Positions 16,053 through 25,447 are shown, counted from the first letter of the stretch. The stretch is DNA of 64,000 nucleotides from Gracilimonas sp040877545 (GCA_040877545.1 JBBDNN010000074.1:1-64000), one strand, 5' to 3'. Notes: generated by a model not told the origin, from the sequence alone. Made by a program: numbers and translations.

Positions 16053-16415
16053 TCAGGAATGTATGATTCCTTTAATTGATTGAGAAAGCTCTTCAAAACT
16101 TACCGGTTTAATTAAGTAATCTGAGAAATTCGTTTCTGAGGCACGCTCTTTATTATAAGGATCAGAGTTGCCGGTAATAAAGATGACTGGTGTATTGATT
16201 TCATCATTACGAATGGACAGTATAGCATCAATTCCATTGAGGTCATCTTCAAGCATTATATCCATCAGAATAAGATCCGGATTTAGCTGTGAAATTTTAG
16301 ATACAGCTTCGCGGCCTTTAGACACAACATCCAGGACATCATACCCTAAACGCTCAACCATCCTTGAAATTAACAAAGATAAGACGGTGTCATCTTCAAC
16401 AATTAATATTTTCAT
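16053..16415 (-). CDS. stand-alone response-regulator receiver (CheY-like)
   Basis: 120 residues, a receiver domain only. E7-D8-D9 forms the acidic pocket, D52 (L-M-D52-I-M-L) is the phosphoacceptor, T81 and K103 (I-K103-P-V) are the switch residues. No output domain, so it signals by protein contact or by phosphorelay. No histidine kinase is adjacent. It ends in convergent orientation with the DUF952 gene. Confidence 0.92.
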   Translation of the reverse strand: MKILIVEDDTVLSLLISRMVERLGYDVLDVVSKGREAVSKISQLNPDLILMDIMLEDDLNGIDAILSIRNDEINTPVIFITGNSDPYNKERASETNFSDYLIKPVSFEELSQSIKGIIHS

Positions 16416-16561
16416 GGGTTATTAATTTATTTCCTGCAATCTATTTAATTCTGACTTAAAGAGACAATATAAAATCACCTGGTTATAATTAATCCTATAA
16501 TATATATTATGTAAAGTTAGATTGATTTCTGACAATGACTGACCTGCTTTTATATAACAAC

Positions 16562-17026
16562 TTAATCTGTCAGCACCTCTTGGACCTTATACATATCTGG
16601 AAGTTTTCCTGCATCCTCAAGTATCTCACTGTAAATAATCCTGCCTTCCCTGTTGATTACGAACACAGCTCTTTTTGAAACTCCCTTCATTCCGTAATAG
16701 TCTTTGTTTAACACTCCTAATTTTTCACTTACTTCCTTATTAAAATCACTGAGTAAATTATAATTTAGATTTTGAGCTTCTTTAAAAGCTTTTAAGGTGA
16801 AGAAACTGTCAACACTGATTCCTGCTATCTCTGCATTGAGTGAGTTATAAATCTTTAAATTATCTCTGACCGAGCAAAGTTCTTTTGTACAAACACTGCT
16901 GAAAGCCAATGGAAAAAATAAAAGTACCACACACTTCTTTTTATTCAGTAATTGATCTAAGCTTACCTGCTCTCCGTTTGTGTCTGTTAATGAGAATGCG
17001 GGTGCTTTAAGGTTATTCTTATGCAA
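16562..17026 (-). CDS. peroxiredoxin, PrxQ/BCP type
   Basis: 154-residue thiol peroxidase. F-F-P-L-A-F-S-S-V-C46 is the peroxidatic site and C51 five residues later is the resolving Cys, the C-x4-C spacing of the PrxQ/BCP class, reduced by thioredoxin. The usual P-x-x-x-T-x-x-C reads P-L-A-F-S-S-V-C, so Thr is replaced by Ser, a known variation. Its start overlaps the upstream membrane gene by 8 bp, making it the last gene of a four-gene minus-strand run that begins with nuoI. Confidence 0.9.
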   Translation of the reverse strand: MHKNNLKAPAFSLTDTNGEQVSLDQLLNKKKCVVLLFFPLAFSSVCTKELCSVRDNLKIYNSLNAEIAGISVDSFFTLKAFKEAQNLNYNLLSDFNKEVSEKLGVLNKDYYGMKGVSKRAVFVINREGRIIYSEILEDAGKLPDMYKVQEVLTD

Positions 17027-17630
17027 TGTCTTGAAGTCTTTTCTGGCTGGTATACCTGAGTGTTGTAATCAATAATCCCGTAGAAAATAACATCTCTGAA
17101 ATCCATATATGTTCTGAATTTATCCTGTTTAAATAAAACCAATAACTAATATATGCAGCGATAACGAAACCAATTCCTAACAAAAAATAACGTCTTCGGT
17201 TATGTCGTGCGAAATTTACAGTAAAAACAAGAGCCGTTACAATCAATGCGCCGCCTTGGTAAATAGCATTTAACATATCTTTGATAACTATTGAATCAGT
17301 AATAAAGGGAAAAAATAAAATACTGATAAAAGGTAATGCGGTCAGATACAGCGGGAACCTCGCAAAAACCGGTTTCGATTCCCGTATCAAAACTAATAAA
17401 CCACTTATATAGGTGGTTATAGAAATCAATTTAAACCATTCAAAAAGTGAAAATTGCGCGTTATAATTTAAGAGGTCCAGCAGGTATGGAAATCCTAATA
17501 TAATAGCAGCAAGAGCAAAATATAGTTCTAGCAGTGATCTTGTTTTTAAATACTGCCTTACAAGAACTATGAAGCAAATTCCTGTTGAAATCGTTAATAC
17601 CAGGTCTATCCATTTAGAAGGATCCATCAA
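17019..17630 (-). CDS. polytopic membrane protein of unknown function
   Basis: 203 residues with about six or seven hydrophobic helices (first near residues 9-24, last near 172-188) joined by short loops with Arg/Lys. No catalytic motif is recognised. Overlaps the DinB-like gene upstream by 4 bp and the peroxiredoxin downstream by 8 bp, so it is translated with them. A role in redox sensing or electron transfer is suggested only by the neighbours nuoI and PrxQ. Confidence 0.7.
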   Translation of the reverse strand: MMDPSKWIDLVLTISTGICFIVLVRQYLKTRSLLELYFALAAIILGFPYLLDLLNYNAQFSLFEWFKLISITTYISGLLVLIRESKPVFARFPLYLTALPFISILFFPFITDSIVIKDMLNAIYQGGALIVTALVFTVNFARHNRRRYFLLGIGFVIAAYISYWFYLNRINSEHIWISEMLFSTGLLITTLRYTSQKRLQDIA

Positions 17631-18157
17631 TTACTGGATTTACGGTTTTCTATCTCTCTCTGCATTTGCTTTCCGTTTTGATAAGTAAGCACCAATTCTG
17701 CAATATCTTTCAAAATCCTGCGCTCTTTATCCACCATAGTTCTTACAAAATCAAATAAAGTAAGCGTAGATTTACCTTTGGAAATCTCTCTCTCCCAGTC
17801 GATTAGCTTTATATTCTTAATCAGATTTAAGAGAGCAACCCGGTGTTTAGAAATTTTATATAACACTTTTTGAATATCCTTTGCCCGCTCTTCATCAACT
17901 TCAAAAGTATCTTTTGGATCGGCATATGCATTCAGGTTAATTGGCCGTACACTTTTGAAGGCGTCTTCTATTACTTCCCGGTAATACTCTTGCTGGGCAT
18001 GATCTACATACATCAGGGTTTCTACAATAGACTGGCCGGCGGGAGGTTTTTCGCTGTAAGGTACAGAGTCGATAACATATTTAAGTGCTTCAGTTTCATG
18101 TTCAAGATAAGCAACATCATCAATTAGACTATCTACCTGGCTTTGTTTGATTTCCAT
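17627..18157 (-). CDS. DinB/YfiT-like four-helix protein
   Basis: 176 residues, all helical. P-P-A-G-Q-S-I-V-E-T-L-M-Y-V-D-H (about residues 38-53) and the later L-T-L-F-D-F-V-R-T-M-V-D-K-E helix match the layout of DinB/YfiT-type bundles, which bind metal through three His. Only one of the expected His positions is seen (D-H-A-Q), so metal binding is doubtful. Sits between nuoI (13 bp gap) and the membrane gene (4-bp overlap). Confidence 0.55.
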   Translation of the reverse strand: MEIKQSQVDSLIDDVAYLEHETEALKYVIDSVPYSEKPPAGQSIVETLMYVDHAQQEYYREVIEDAFKSVRPINLNAYADPKDTFEVDEERAKDIQKVLYKISKHRVALLNLIKNIKLIDWEREISKGKSTLTLFDFVRTMVDKERRILKDIAELVLTYQNGKQMQREIENRKSSN

Positions 18158-18170
18158 TGTTAGTTAGGGC

Positions 18171-18863
18171 TTACGACCAGCTTGATGATGCCGGTGTTGA
18201 ATCATTTTTTTGCTGTTGTTCAATCATATCAACTAAAGAAAGGCCAGTATTCCATTGTGTATCCCGATCTCTGACCGAATGTATATTGTTTTCTTCCTGA
18301 AAATCCCAGAAAGAGCCGAATTGCTGATTTTTATAATTTTTCAAGAAATCCAGGCGTTCTTTTAAATCTTCTTTTGGAACCAGGAGCCGCTCTTTATCGT
18401 AAATGGCCTCCTCCCTTGATTCGAATACTATATCATAATCTTTACTCATTACAATGGCTTCTTCCGGGCAAACTTCTTCGCAATACCCACAATAAATGCA
18501 TCGCAACATATTTATTTCGAAAAAATCGGGATAGCGTTCTTTTTCATCATCCTCCGTTTCAGAAGCCTGCATACTTATTGCCAGCGGCGGGCAAGCCCGG
18601 GCACATAACCCACATGCAACACAGCGCTCCTTGCCATGATCCTCAACCAAAACCGGACGCCCGCGAAAAATTGCAGGTGGATTCCATTTCTCTTCCGGAT
18701 AATTAAGAGTGAATGTCGGCTGAAACATTTGTTTAAATGAATACCACATTCCTTTAAAAATTTCCGGCAGATAGATTTTTTCAAGGAAATTAAGCTTGCG
18801 CTCATTTTCGTAGTTATCACTTAATGCGTTAACACCTGGTTTTTCGAGATTCTTAGTAGCCAT
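18171..18863 (-). CDS. nuoI: NADH-quinone oxidoreductase subunit I (two 4Fe-4S)
   Basis: 230 residues. C81-x2-C84-x2-C87-x3-C91-P and C122-x2-C125-x2-C128-x3-C132-P bind two 4Fe-4S clusters, the N6a/N6b relay between the hydrophilic arm and quinone site of complex I. The N-terminal helix with K-G-M-W-Y-S-F-K-Q-M-F fits the membrane-facing side of NuoI. A C-terminal extension of about 50 residues is polar and Ser/Gln-rich. No other nuo gene is in the window, so the gene is separated from the main complex. Ferredoxin-type alternatives are less likely because of the length and N-terminus. Confidence 0.85.
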   Translation of the reverse strand: MATKNLEKPGVNALSDNYENERKLNFLEKIYLPEIFKGMWYSFKQMFQPTFTLNYPEEKWNPPAIFRGRPVLVEDHGKERCVACGLCARACPPLAISMQASETEDDEKERYPDFFEINMLRCIYCGYCEEVCPEEAIVMSKDYDIVFESREEAIYDKERLLVPKEDLKERLDFLKNYKNQQFGSFWDFQEENNIHSVRDRDTQWNTGLSLVDMIEQQQKNDSTPASSSWS

Positions 18864-18899
18864 TCAATTAGAATAGTGGTTTGTATCGGAATTAGCGCT

Positions 18900-18931
18900 C
18901 AAAAATAAACCTTTGAAAGCTTAGCATCAAA
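18900..18931 (-). promoter_or_regulatory. canonical Bacteroidetes-type promoter of the nuoI operon
   Basis: On the minus strand TTTG (18928-18931), 20 bp, TATTTTTG (18900-18907): a full match to TTTG-N19..21-TAnnTTTG. Transcription would start near 18893, leaving a leader of about 30 bases to the nuoI ATG. The best promoter found in the window. Confidence 0.65.
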
Positions 18932-18951
18932 GTTATTTATGAGCTTTTTAA

Positions 18952-20259
18952 TTATTTCTGGCGGAATATCATAGTTATGGGAACTCCTTTAAAGCCATAG
19001 TGTTCCCTGATCTTGTTTTCAATAAATCTACGATAATTTGGTGGTAAATCATGAGGGCTATTCATAAAGAATTTAAAAACCGGCGGATTACTTTTTACCT
19101 GGGTAGCGTAGGTGATTTTAAGTTGACGGCCCCTTTTCATTGGAAGCGGCTTTTCGCCAAGCATGTTATCTATAAAATCATTCAAATCTGAAGTGGATAT
19201 CTCTTTTTTTCGCTCCTCAATCACATGCTGCGCCAGTTCAATCACTTTGTGTACTCTTTGTTTATTGAGAGCTGAAATAGTGATAATTGGGACATAGTCT
19301 AGCTGAGGCACCGATTCATAGATATACTTTTCAAAATCCCGTACGGTGTGCGTATCCTTTTCCGGTACAAGATCCCATTTATTGAGAGCGACAATCAGTC
19401 CTTTATTAAATTTTTCTGCTTCCCGTAATACTCGTTTATCCTGATCTTCAAAACCACGCATCGAATCAATTATCAGAATGGCGACATCGCATTCCCGGAT
19501 TGCTTTATCTGTTCGAACTGTACTATAAAATTCAATATTTTCTTTAACCTTTGTGCGCTTTCTAAGACCCGCGGTATCTACCAGGATATAATTTTTACCT
19601 TCGTAGTTCAGATTGCTATTAATCGAATCTCGGGTTGTGCCGGCCACTTCAGTAACTATAGCTCGCTTGTCATTCAACAGGGCATTAAACAAACTGCTTT
19701 TGCCCACATTTGGCCGGCCAACAAAAGCAAGTTTAGGAGCTGAAGATTTAATTTCCGTTTCATTCTCGGGAAGGAATTTCACTACCCTGTCGAGCAAATC
19801 ACCAGTACCCGTGCCGCTAATTGCAGAAACCGGGAATATATCTTCAAATCCCAATTCATAAAATTCAGAGGCATTCAACCTTCGCATTTCATTATCAGCT
19901 TTATTACATACCACAATTACAGGCTTATTCTGTTCTCGTAATAATTTAGCTACTGCTTTATCAAGAGAATTAACCCCCGCTTCCACATCAACCAAAAAGA
20001 GAATTACATCCGATTCGGCAATTGCTATAAACACCTGCTCACGAACTCCAACCACAACAACATCCATTTCGTTAGGGAGATATCCGCCGGTATCAATTAC
20101 ATGGAAGTCTTTTCCATTCCAGAACGATTCGCCGTAATGCCGGTCTCTGGTAACTCCATATTCATCATGTACAATGGCTTTTCTGCGGCCGATCAGCCTG
20201 TTAAAAAATGTTGATTTACCTACGTTGGGCCTGCCAACTATGGAAACTACTGGGAGCAT
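18952..20259 (-). CDS. der: ribosome-assembly GTPase Der (EngA)
   Basis: 435 residues with two tandem GTPase domains and a KH-like C-terminus. First domain: G-R-P-N-V-G-K-S-T-F (10-19), V-T-R-D-R, D-T-G-G, N-K-A-D. Second: G-R-P-N-V-G-K-S-S-L, G-T-T-R-D-S, D-T-A-G, N-K-W-D. The G-x-P-L-P-M-K-R-G stretch in the KH part is typical. Der matures the 50S subunit and is essential in most bacteria. Normal length. Confidence 0.96.
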   Translation of the reverse strand: MLPVVSIVGRPNVGKSTFFNRLIGRRKAIVHDEYGVTRDRHYGESFWNGKDFHVIDTGGYLPNEMDVVVVGVREQVFIAIAESDVILFLVDVEAGVNSLDKAVAKLLREQNKPVIVVCNKADNEMRRLNASEFYELGFEDIFPVSAISGTGTGDLLDRVVKFLPENETEIKSSAPKLAFVGRPNVGKSSLFNALLNDKRAIVTEVAGTTRDSINSNLNYEGKNYILVDTAGLRKRTKVKENIEFYSTVRTDKAIRECDVAILIIDSMRGFEDQDKRVLREAEKFNKGLIVALNKWDLVPEKDTHTVRDFEKYIYESVPQLDYVPIITISALNKQRVHKVIELAQHVIEERKKEISTSDLNDFIDNMLGEKPLPMKRGRQLKITYATQVKSNPPVFKFFMNSPHDLPPNYRRFIENKIREHYGFKGVPITMIFRQK

Positions 20260-20325
20260 TTTATCGGTTAGATTCTTAGATTAAACTCATTCAAATTACG
20301 TATTATTTAGCATTATAATTCAACC

Positions 20326-20565
20326 ATGTTACAAAGCTTTTATAGCAACTTTGGCTTTTTTGGAGCTCTTGCAATATCCGTCTCATTATTCATTTTTTTT
20401 ATTTTTTGGATAGCTGGAATTGCAGGCATCACGCTCCCCTACGATGGCGGACGTAAAAAAGGAAATCGCTGGCAAATTATTTGTGCAGTTTTGATCCCGG
20501 TATATCCGGTGGTTTGGCTGTTGATTGATATGTACCTGCAACGCGAGCATATGAAAGAGGATTAG
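20326..20565 (+). CDS. small two-helix membrane protein
   Basis: 79 residues with two hydrophobic helices (about 13-35 and 50-67) separated by a basic G-G-R-K-K-G-N-R loop that should face the cytosol. Divergent from der with a 66-bp spacer. Not recognised; the reading frame has good codon content and a clean start. Function unknown. Confidence 0.6.
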   Translation: MLQSFYSNFGFFGALAISVSLFIFFIFWIAGIAGITLPYDGGRKKGNRWQIICAVLIPVYPVVWLLIDMYLQREHMKED

Positions 20566-20751
20566 CTGAGGGATCTTCGCTTAAAAATGAATGGCAAAAC
20601 CTGCTATAAGTAAAAAAAGCATTTACTGCTGCCAACCACTTTTTCATCCAGGTTTGAAGGTGAGATTTCCGGTAGATCTATTATTGAAGATTATTATTTT
20701 TCAGGGTCTTCCCCATCAAATTCCTGCTCATTTTTCTTCCACCAAATGTTT

Positions 20752-20778
20752 CACTACGCTCGATAATAGTACGTAGTG
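20752..20778. repeat. 7-bp-arm hairpin between convergent genes
   Basis: CACTACG and CGTAGTG are perfect inverted copies around a 13-base loop in the 254-bp gap between the small membrane gene and the helicase, which point toward each other. No T-run follows directly, so it is not a classical intrinsic terminator. A second short pair TGCTTC/GAAGCA follows at about 20783-20808. Confidence 0.35.
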
Positions 20779-20819
20779 ATCGTGCTTCTAATTTTTCTAT
20801 TGAAGCATCGCATATTCCC

Positions 20820-22838
20820 TCATTCAGACAAATATTTCTGCCCATTTTCCGAAAGCTGATTTTGCTCCTCTTCCACTAATTTCCACTCCTCTACTAACTC
20901 TTGATCCATTTCTTTGAGGAAACGTGTGGGCTGAGTGAAATAATCTCCGTAACCACTTTGTGCCAGAACCGGATAGCTAAAATACAGCATCTCTTTAGCA
21001 CGGGTTGCAGCTACGTATAGTAGCCGTAATTCTTCGTCTAATAACTCTTCATCCTCCACCGAATAAGCTGATGGAATAATTCCATCCAAGCATTGAATGA
21101 TGAATACATGCCTCCACTCTAATCCCTTGGCAGAGTGAATGGTGCTTAATATTAAAGGCGATTCTTCTTTTTGCTTTTGCTCGGTGTTTATAGCTGTTGC
21201 ATTTATAGGATCAAGAGCCAGATCTTCCAACATTTTTGACAGGGATGTGAAGCTTTCAGAAACATTTACAAAAGCTTCTAAATCTTTAAGCCGCTTAGGG
21301 TAATCCTCATAACGTGATTTACAAAATTCCCGGTAATATTCTACAATCAAGGAAACCACTTTGGATACAGAGTGATCATTTTCTTTCAGGTCAATCAATA
21401 ACTTACTCAGTTCCTTTAACTGTTTGACATAAGCGCTGTTGGTAGTACCTGTTAAATCGAGCTTGTAAGGATTTTTAGCCAGACGAATCCATTCAAATAA
21501 ATCCTGTGCAGTTTTTGGTCCAATTCCATCCAGTAACATCAAGACACGATTCCATGCAATGGTATCCATCGGGTTAACCAGCACCCTAATGTGAGCCAGG
21601 ACATCCTTTATGTGAGCTGCTTCTGTGAATTTTTGTCCGCCGTATTTAACAAAAGGAATATTTTTGCGGTTTAGCTCCACTTCCAGGTCATAAGAGTCCC
21701 TCCCATTTCTGAATAAAACTGCTATGTCATTCAAACTCATTTCTTGTTCTCTTAGCTGGAGTACAGCCTGTGTAATAAACCTGCTTTGATCATGCTCGCT
21801 TGCAGATTGAACCAGTGCAGGCAACTCACCTTCTTCGTTGTTGGAATAAAGTTCTTTTTCAAATTTGAAATTTGCCTGTTGCAGTACATTGTTCGCTACA
21901 TCAAGGATTTGAGGAGTTGAGCGGTAATTCTCTTCAAGCTTGATCAGTTTAGTGCCTTCAAATCTTTCCGGAAAATCCATAATATTTTGATGATCAGCTC
22001 CCCGAAAGGAATAAATGCTTTGGGCATCATCTCCTACCGCCATTATATTCTCATGAACACTTGAAAAAAGAGCGGTTAACTCTGCCTGTAATTTATTCGT
22101 ATCCTGAAACTCATCCACCATTACAAACTTATTATTTGATGCTACTCTAACCCGTATTTCCTCATGCTGCATAAGAAGCTGCCGGGTTTTAATGAGAAGG
22201 TCATCAAAGTCCATTACAAAATTTTGATCTTTGTAATCAGCATAACCCAAAGCCACTTTATTGATATTTTTTTCCTGCTCCAAAAATTGAGGATACTGAT
22301 CCTGAAGCACCACTCTTAAATCAAGATGCTTATTCACACAGGTGCTGATAATGTTTAATAATGTACTTTTGTTAGGGAAACGCTTGTTCTTTTTGTGAAG
22401 ATTTAGCTGAGTTCTCACAAATTGGATAACCTCCAGGGCATCGGCAGTATCAATAATGGTGAAATTTCCGGGAAAACCAATGGCTTCTGAATAACGGTGC
22501 AACAATAAGCTGCAATAAAAATGAAAGGTCCCTCCTTGCACTCTTTTACAACGATCATCAAGAATATCACTGGCGCGATTAAGCATTTCTTTGGCGGCTC
22601 TACGCGTAAAAGTGAGCAGCAAAATATTTGCAGGATCTACTCCGCTTTCAACCAAACGTGCAACACGATGGACAAGTGTGCGGGTTTTACCGGTGCCCGC
22701 TCCGGCAACAACTAAGGCAGGTCCGGCTTCATGAAAAACAGCGTCAAATTGTTGCTTATTCAATAAATCAGCGTAAGGAATGGTATAATCTTCAGGACGC
22801 TTTAAAGGCTCTTCTTTTCTGAGGACGAATTTTTTCAT
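20820..22838 (-). CDS. UvrD/PcrA/Rep-family superfamily 1 DNA helicase
   Basis: 672 residues, 3'-5' SF1A helicase for repair or fork restart. Motif I A-G-A-G-T-G-K-T-R-T, motif Ia T-F-T-R-R-A-A-K-E-M, motif II D-E-F-Q-D-T-N, motif III G-D-D-A-Q-S-I-Y-S-F-R-G-A, motif V S-T-I-H-S-A-K-G-L-E-W and motif VI Y-V-A-A-T-R-A-K are all present. Length is typical of Rep/PcrA; no nuclease domain, and the C-terminal tail lacks the UvrD Tudor-like end, so I do not choose between the names. Confidence 0.92.
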   Translation of the reverse strand: MKKFVLRKEEPLKRPEDYTIPYADLLNKQQFDAVFHEAGPALVVAGAGTGKTRTLVHRVARLVESGVDPANILLLTFTRRAAKEMLNRASDILDDRCKRVQGGTFHFYCSLLLHRYSEAIGFPGNFTIIDTADALEVIQFVRTQLNLHKKNKRFPNKSTLLNIISTCVNKHLDLRVVLQDQYPQFLEQEKNINKVALGYADYKDQNFVMDFDDLLIKTRQLLMQHEEIRVRVASNNKFVMVDEFQDTNKLQAELTALFSSVHENIMAVGDDAQSIYSFRGADHQNIMDFPERFEGTKLIKLEENYRSTPQILDVANNVLQQANFKFEKELYSNNEEGELPALVQSASEHDQSRFITQAVLQLREQEMSLNDIAVLFRNGRDSYDLEVELNRKNIPFVKYGGQKFTEAAHIKDVLAHIRVLVNPMDTIAWNRVLMLLDGIGPKTAQDLFEWIRLAKNPYKLDLTGTTNSAYVKQLKELSKLLIDLKENDHSVSKVVSLIVEYYREFCKSRYEDYPKRLKDLEAFVNVSESFTSLSKMLEDLALDPINATAINTEQKQKEESPLILSTIHSAKGLEWRHVFIIQCLDGIIPSAYSVEDEELLDEELRLLYVAATRAKEMLYFSYPVLAQSGYGDYFTQPTRFLKEMDQELVEEWKLVEEEQNQLSENGQKYLSE

Positions 22839-23001
22839 GCCTTAAGATAGCAATCTACTGGTATATGTAAAAATTATGTGACCACTGATTTTCATGATGA
22901 ATGGAATGGCAAAATTACGTGGTAATTAACATTCATATTTATTCTTACTTGTTAATTTAGCAACCGATAAAAAAATACACCGGGTTCTGATCAAAAAGGA
23001 A

Positions 23002-23201
23002 ATGAATCTAAGTAAATTTTTCCGAAACGGATTTTATAGCCTTACTTTGCCTGGGGATATTTCGCCATTGGTTTTAAGGAAGGGCAAAAGGAGTTAATCT
23101 CTGTGTTCGCCAATTTTATTGCTGTAGTTTTAGGGATCACATCCATTCTATATCTATACTGGCTTTTCAGGCAATCCGGGCTTAGCAATAGCAGCAATTA
23201 A
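23002..23201 (+). pseudogene. frameshifted small membrane protein gene
   Basis: An ATG at 23002 with AAAAAGGAA just before it opens a frame (M-N-L-S-K-F-F-R-N-G-F-Y-S) that stops at 23095-23097. From 23040 to a TAA at 23199-23201 the neighbouring frame is open and reads F-A-W-G-Y-F-A-I-G-F, then a clear transmembrane stretch of about 20 hydrophobic residues and L-F-R-Q-S-G. One indel between 23040 and 23095 would join them into a protein of about 66 residues. Either a decayed gene or a sequencing error. The rest of the 22839-23421 gap shows nothing else. Confidence 0.5.
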
Positions 23202-23421
23202 GAATTTTCATCCTGAACCAGTTGTTTATAAAAACACTGGTTATTTAGCTCTAAAAGGCATTAAAATTATTTAGCGATAAAATTCACCAATTAGTTATTT
23301 AATCTGATAACTAAATCCACAAAACATATATATTATCACAATTCATCTTTCCTTTTCTCCTGATCCAATTATATATTCAGGCTGATTTCATTTAGGGTAA
23401 AAACAATAAAGCATTCGAATA

Positions 23422-24081
23422 ATGATCAACGAACCTTCGTTCGCACCGCAGAATTTTGGCTGGATTGAAGTTGTATGCGGAGGTATGTTCAGTGGCAAAA
23501 CTGAAGAACTCATTCGCCGAGCCAAAAGAGCTCATATTGCGGGGCAACATGTAGTGGTGGTAAAACCCGCTCTTGATAAACGATATAGCGACGAAGAAAT
23601 AGTTTCGCATAATGAATCCGCCCTTCCAAGTATATTAGTAGATACAGCTGATCAAATTGTGCTACTTACTGGAAATGCTAAAGTGGTTTGTATAGATGAA
23701 GCTCAGTTTTTTGATGACCGCGTGGTTGATGTAGCAAATTCACTGGCTAATGATGGCAAAAGGGTAATAGTGGCCGGATTGGATATGGATTTTGAGGGTA
23801 GACCATTCGGACCAATGCCAAACCTTCTTGCAGTTGCAGAATACGTAACAAAATTACATGCAATATGTGCCGAAAGTGGAACCATGGCTCATTATTCTCA
23901 GCGTGTGGTGGCTAAAGAAGGAAAGATTTTAGTCGGTGAATATGACGCTTATGAACCACGAGCCAGACACTGTTTCCGCCCACCCGTTGACCGCAGGCGA
24001 GGCCGGCCGATTACTCCTTTCATACTGCCTAAAAAAGACACAGAAACTGAAGAAAAAGAAACTAATACAGAGCACAACTAA
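23422..24081 (+). CDS. tdk: thymidine kinase (type II)
   Basis: 219 residues. G-G-M-F-S-G-K-T (20-27) is the P-loop, D92-E93-A-Q-F-F holds the Mg-binding and lasso region, G-L-D-M-D-F follows, and H-Y-S-Q-R-V is the substrate-side motif. It phosphorylates thymidine in the salvage pathway. Of the four cysteines that usually hold the structural zinc, only one per pair is visible (A-I-C-A-E-S-G and R-H-C-F), so the zinc site looks altered. The stop codon overlaps the start of the nucleoside transporter gene (TAATG), a logical salvage pair. Confidence 0.93.
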   Translation: MINEPSFAPQNFGWIEVVCGGMFSGKTEELIRRAKRAHIAGQHVVVVKPALDKRYSDEEIVSHNESALPSILVDTADQIVLLTGNAKVVCIDEAQFFDDRVVDVANSLANDGKRVIVAGLDMDFEGRPFGPMPNLLAVAEYVTKLHAICAESGTMAHYSQRVVAKEGKILVGEYDAYEPRARHCFRPPVDRRRGRPITPFILPKKDTETEEKETNTEHN

Positions 24082-25409
24082 TGGATATAATTCGCGGAAT
24101 TCTTGGCATGGTAACTATTCTTGGCCTTGCCTTTATTTTTAGTAATAATAAAAGAAATATAAATTGGCGGCTGGTTGGTGTTGGTATTGGTTCCCAATTT
24201 CTTCTCGCTATCTTTATTTTGAAAGCAGATGTATTAGCAAGTTTTTGGAGTCCCTTAGGCTGGCCAATGATTTTATTTAAAAAAATAGCCGGTTTTTTTG
24301 TAGTTGTTTTGAATTATACCACCGAAGGGGCTGCTTTCATCTTTGGAGATTTGGGGAAAGGGCCTGGCTATGAGGACAGTCTGGGAGTTTTCTTTGCCTT
24401 CCAGGTATTACCAACTATTATTTTCTTTGCCTCACTTACTGCAATTCTATATCACTATGGGGTGTTGCAATTTATTGTGCGTCTGGTTTCTAAAGGAATA
24501 CAGAAACTACTGGGAACTTCAGGAGCTGAAACTTTATCTGTAGTATCAAATATTTTCGTAGGACAAACCGAAGCCCCTCTTGTCATCAAACCATTTATTG
24601 AAAAGATGACAAAGTCTGAGCTAATGGTGGTTATGACTGGTGGCATGGCAACTATTGCAGGTGGTGTTATGGCAGCTTATGTAGCTATGCTTGGAGGTTC
24701 TTTTGCAGCAGCAAATGGTATTGAAATTTCAGTGGCGCAACAATTATTTGCCGAACGTCTTTTAGGAGCCAGTTTAATGGCAGCACCAGCCGCTTTGGTA
24801 ATCGCTAAAATATTGTATCCGGAAGAAGGCGAACCTGTAACCAAAGGTGATGTCTCTATGGTGGTAGAAAAAACGGATGCAAATGGCATAGACGCTGCCG
24901 CAACCGGTGCCGCAGTAGGCTTAAAATTAGCTTTAAATGTGGGCGCCATGTTGTTGGCTTTTATAGCCCTGTTAGCAATGATGAATGGTATTTTGGGCTG
25001 GGGAAGTAATTTTACCGGTATTACTGCATTATTAGGCACAGAGCTGACAATAGAAATGATATTAGGTTGGATCTTTGCCCCTTTAGCATGGCTCATAGGT
25101 ATCCCTTGGGCAGATGCAATCAATATGGGATCTTTACTCGGTACTAAAATTGTATTGAATGAATTTGTTGCTTACTTAAAATTAGCTGAAGAAGTAGCTG
25201 CCACTAATTTAACTCCGAAAACAATAGCAATGGCCACCTTTGCGTTGTGTGGTTTTGCCAACTTTTCATCCATTGCTATACAAATTGGCGGTATTGGAGG
25301 TTTGGCACCAAGCAGAAAATCGGAATTAGCAAAATTTGGAATTAAGGCCGTTTTTGCCGGAACTTTAGCTAACTTAATGACGGCAACTTTTGCCGGTATG
25401 CTTTTTTAA
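24081..25409 (+). CDS. nupC: concentrative nucleoside transporter (CNT/NupC family)
   Basis: 442 residues, strongly hydrophobic with many helices. V-G-Q-T-E-A-P-L-V-I-K-P (about 161-172) and later G-F-A-N-F-S-S-I-A-I-Q-I-G are the two CNT signature segments for nucleoside and cation binding. Imports nucleosides with Na+ or H+. Translation is coupled to thymidine kinase by the TAATG overlap, so imported thymidine can be trapped at once. Confidence 0.93.
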   Translation: MDIIRGILGMVTILGLAFIFSNNKRNINWRLVGVGIGSQFLLAIFILKADVLASFWSPLGWPMILFKKIAGFFVVVLNYTTEGAAFIFGDLGKGPGYEDSLGVFFAFQVLPTIIFFASLTAILYHYGVLQFIVRLVSKGIQKLLGTSGAETLSVVSNIFVGQTEAPLVIKPFIEKMTKSELMVVMTGGMATIAGGVMAAYVAMLGGSFAAANGIEISVAQQLFAERLLGASLMAAPAALVIAKILYPEEGEPVTKGDVSMVVEKTDANGIDAAATGAAVGLKLALNVGAMLLAFIALLAMMNGILGWGSNFTGITALLGTELTIEMILGWIFAPLAWLIGIPWADAINMGSLLGTKIVLNEFVAYLKLAEEVAATNLTPKTIAMATFALCGFANFSSIAIQIGGIGGLAPSRKSELAKFGIKAVFAGTLANLMTATFAGMLF

Positions 25410-25447
25410 TAGAATGTTTAATCCTCAAGAATAATAATTATTTTCAC

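Noticed and set aside
20591..20776. 61-residue plus-strand frame after the small membrane protein gene
   Set aside because: No ribosome binding site, Cys/Pro/His-rich composition unlike a real protein, and it runs through the hairpin.
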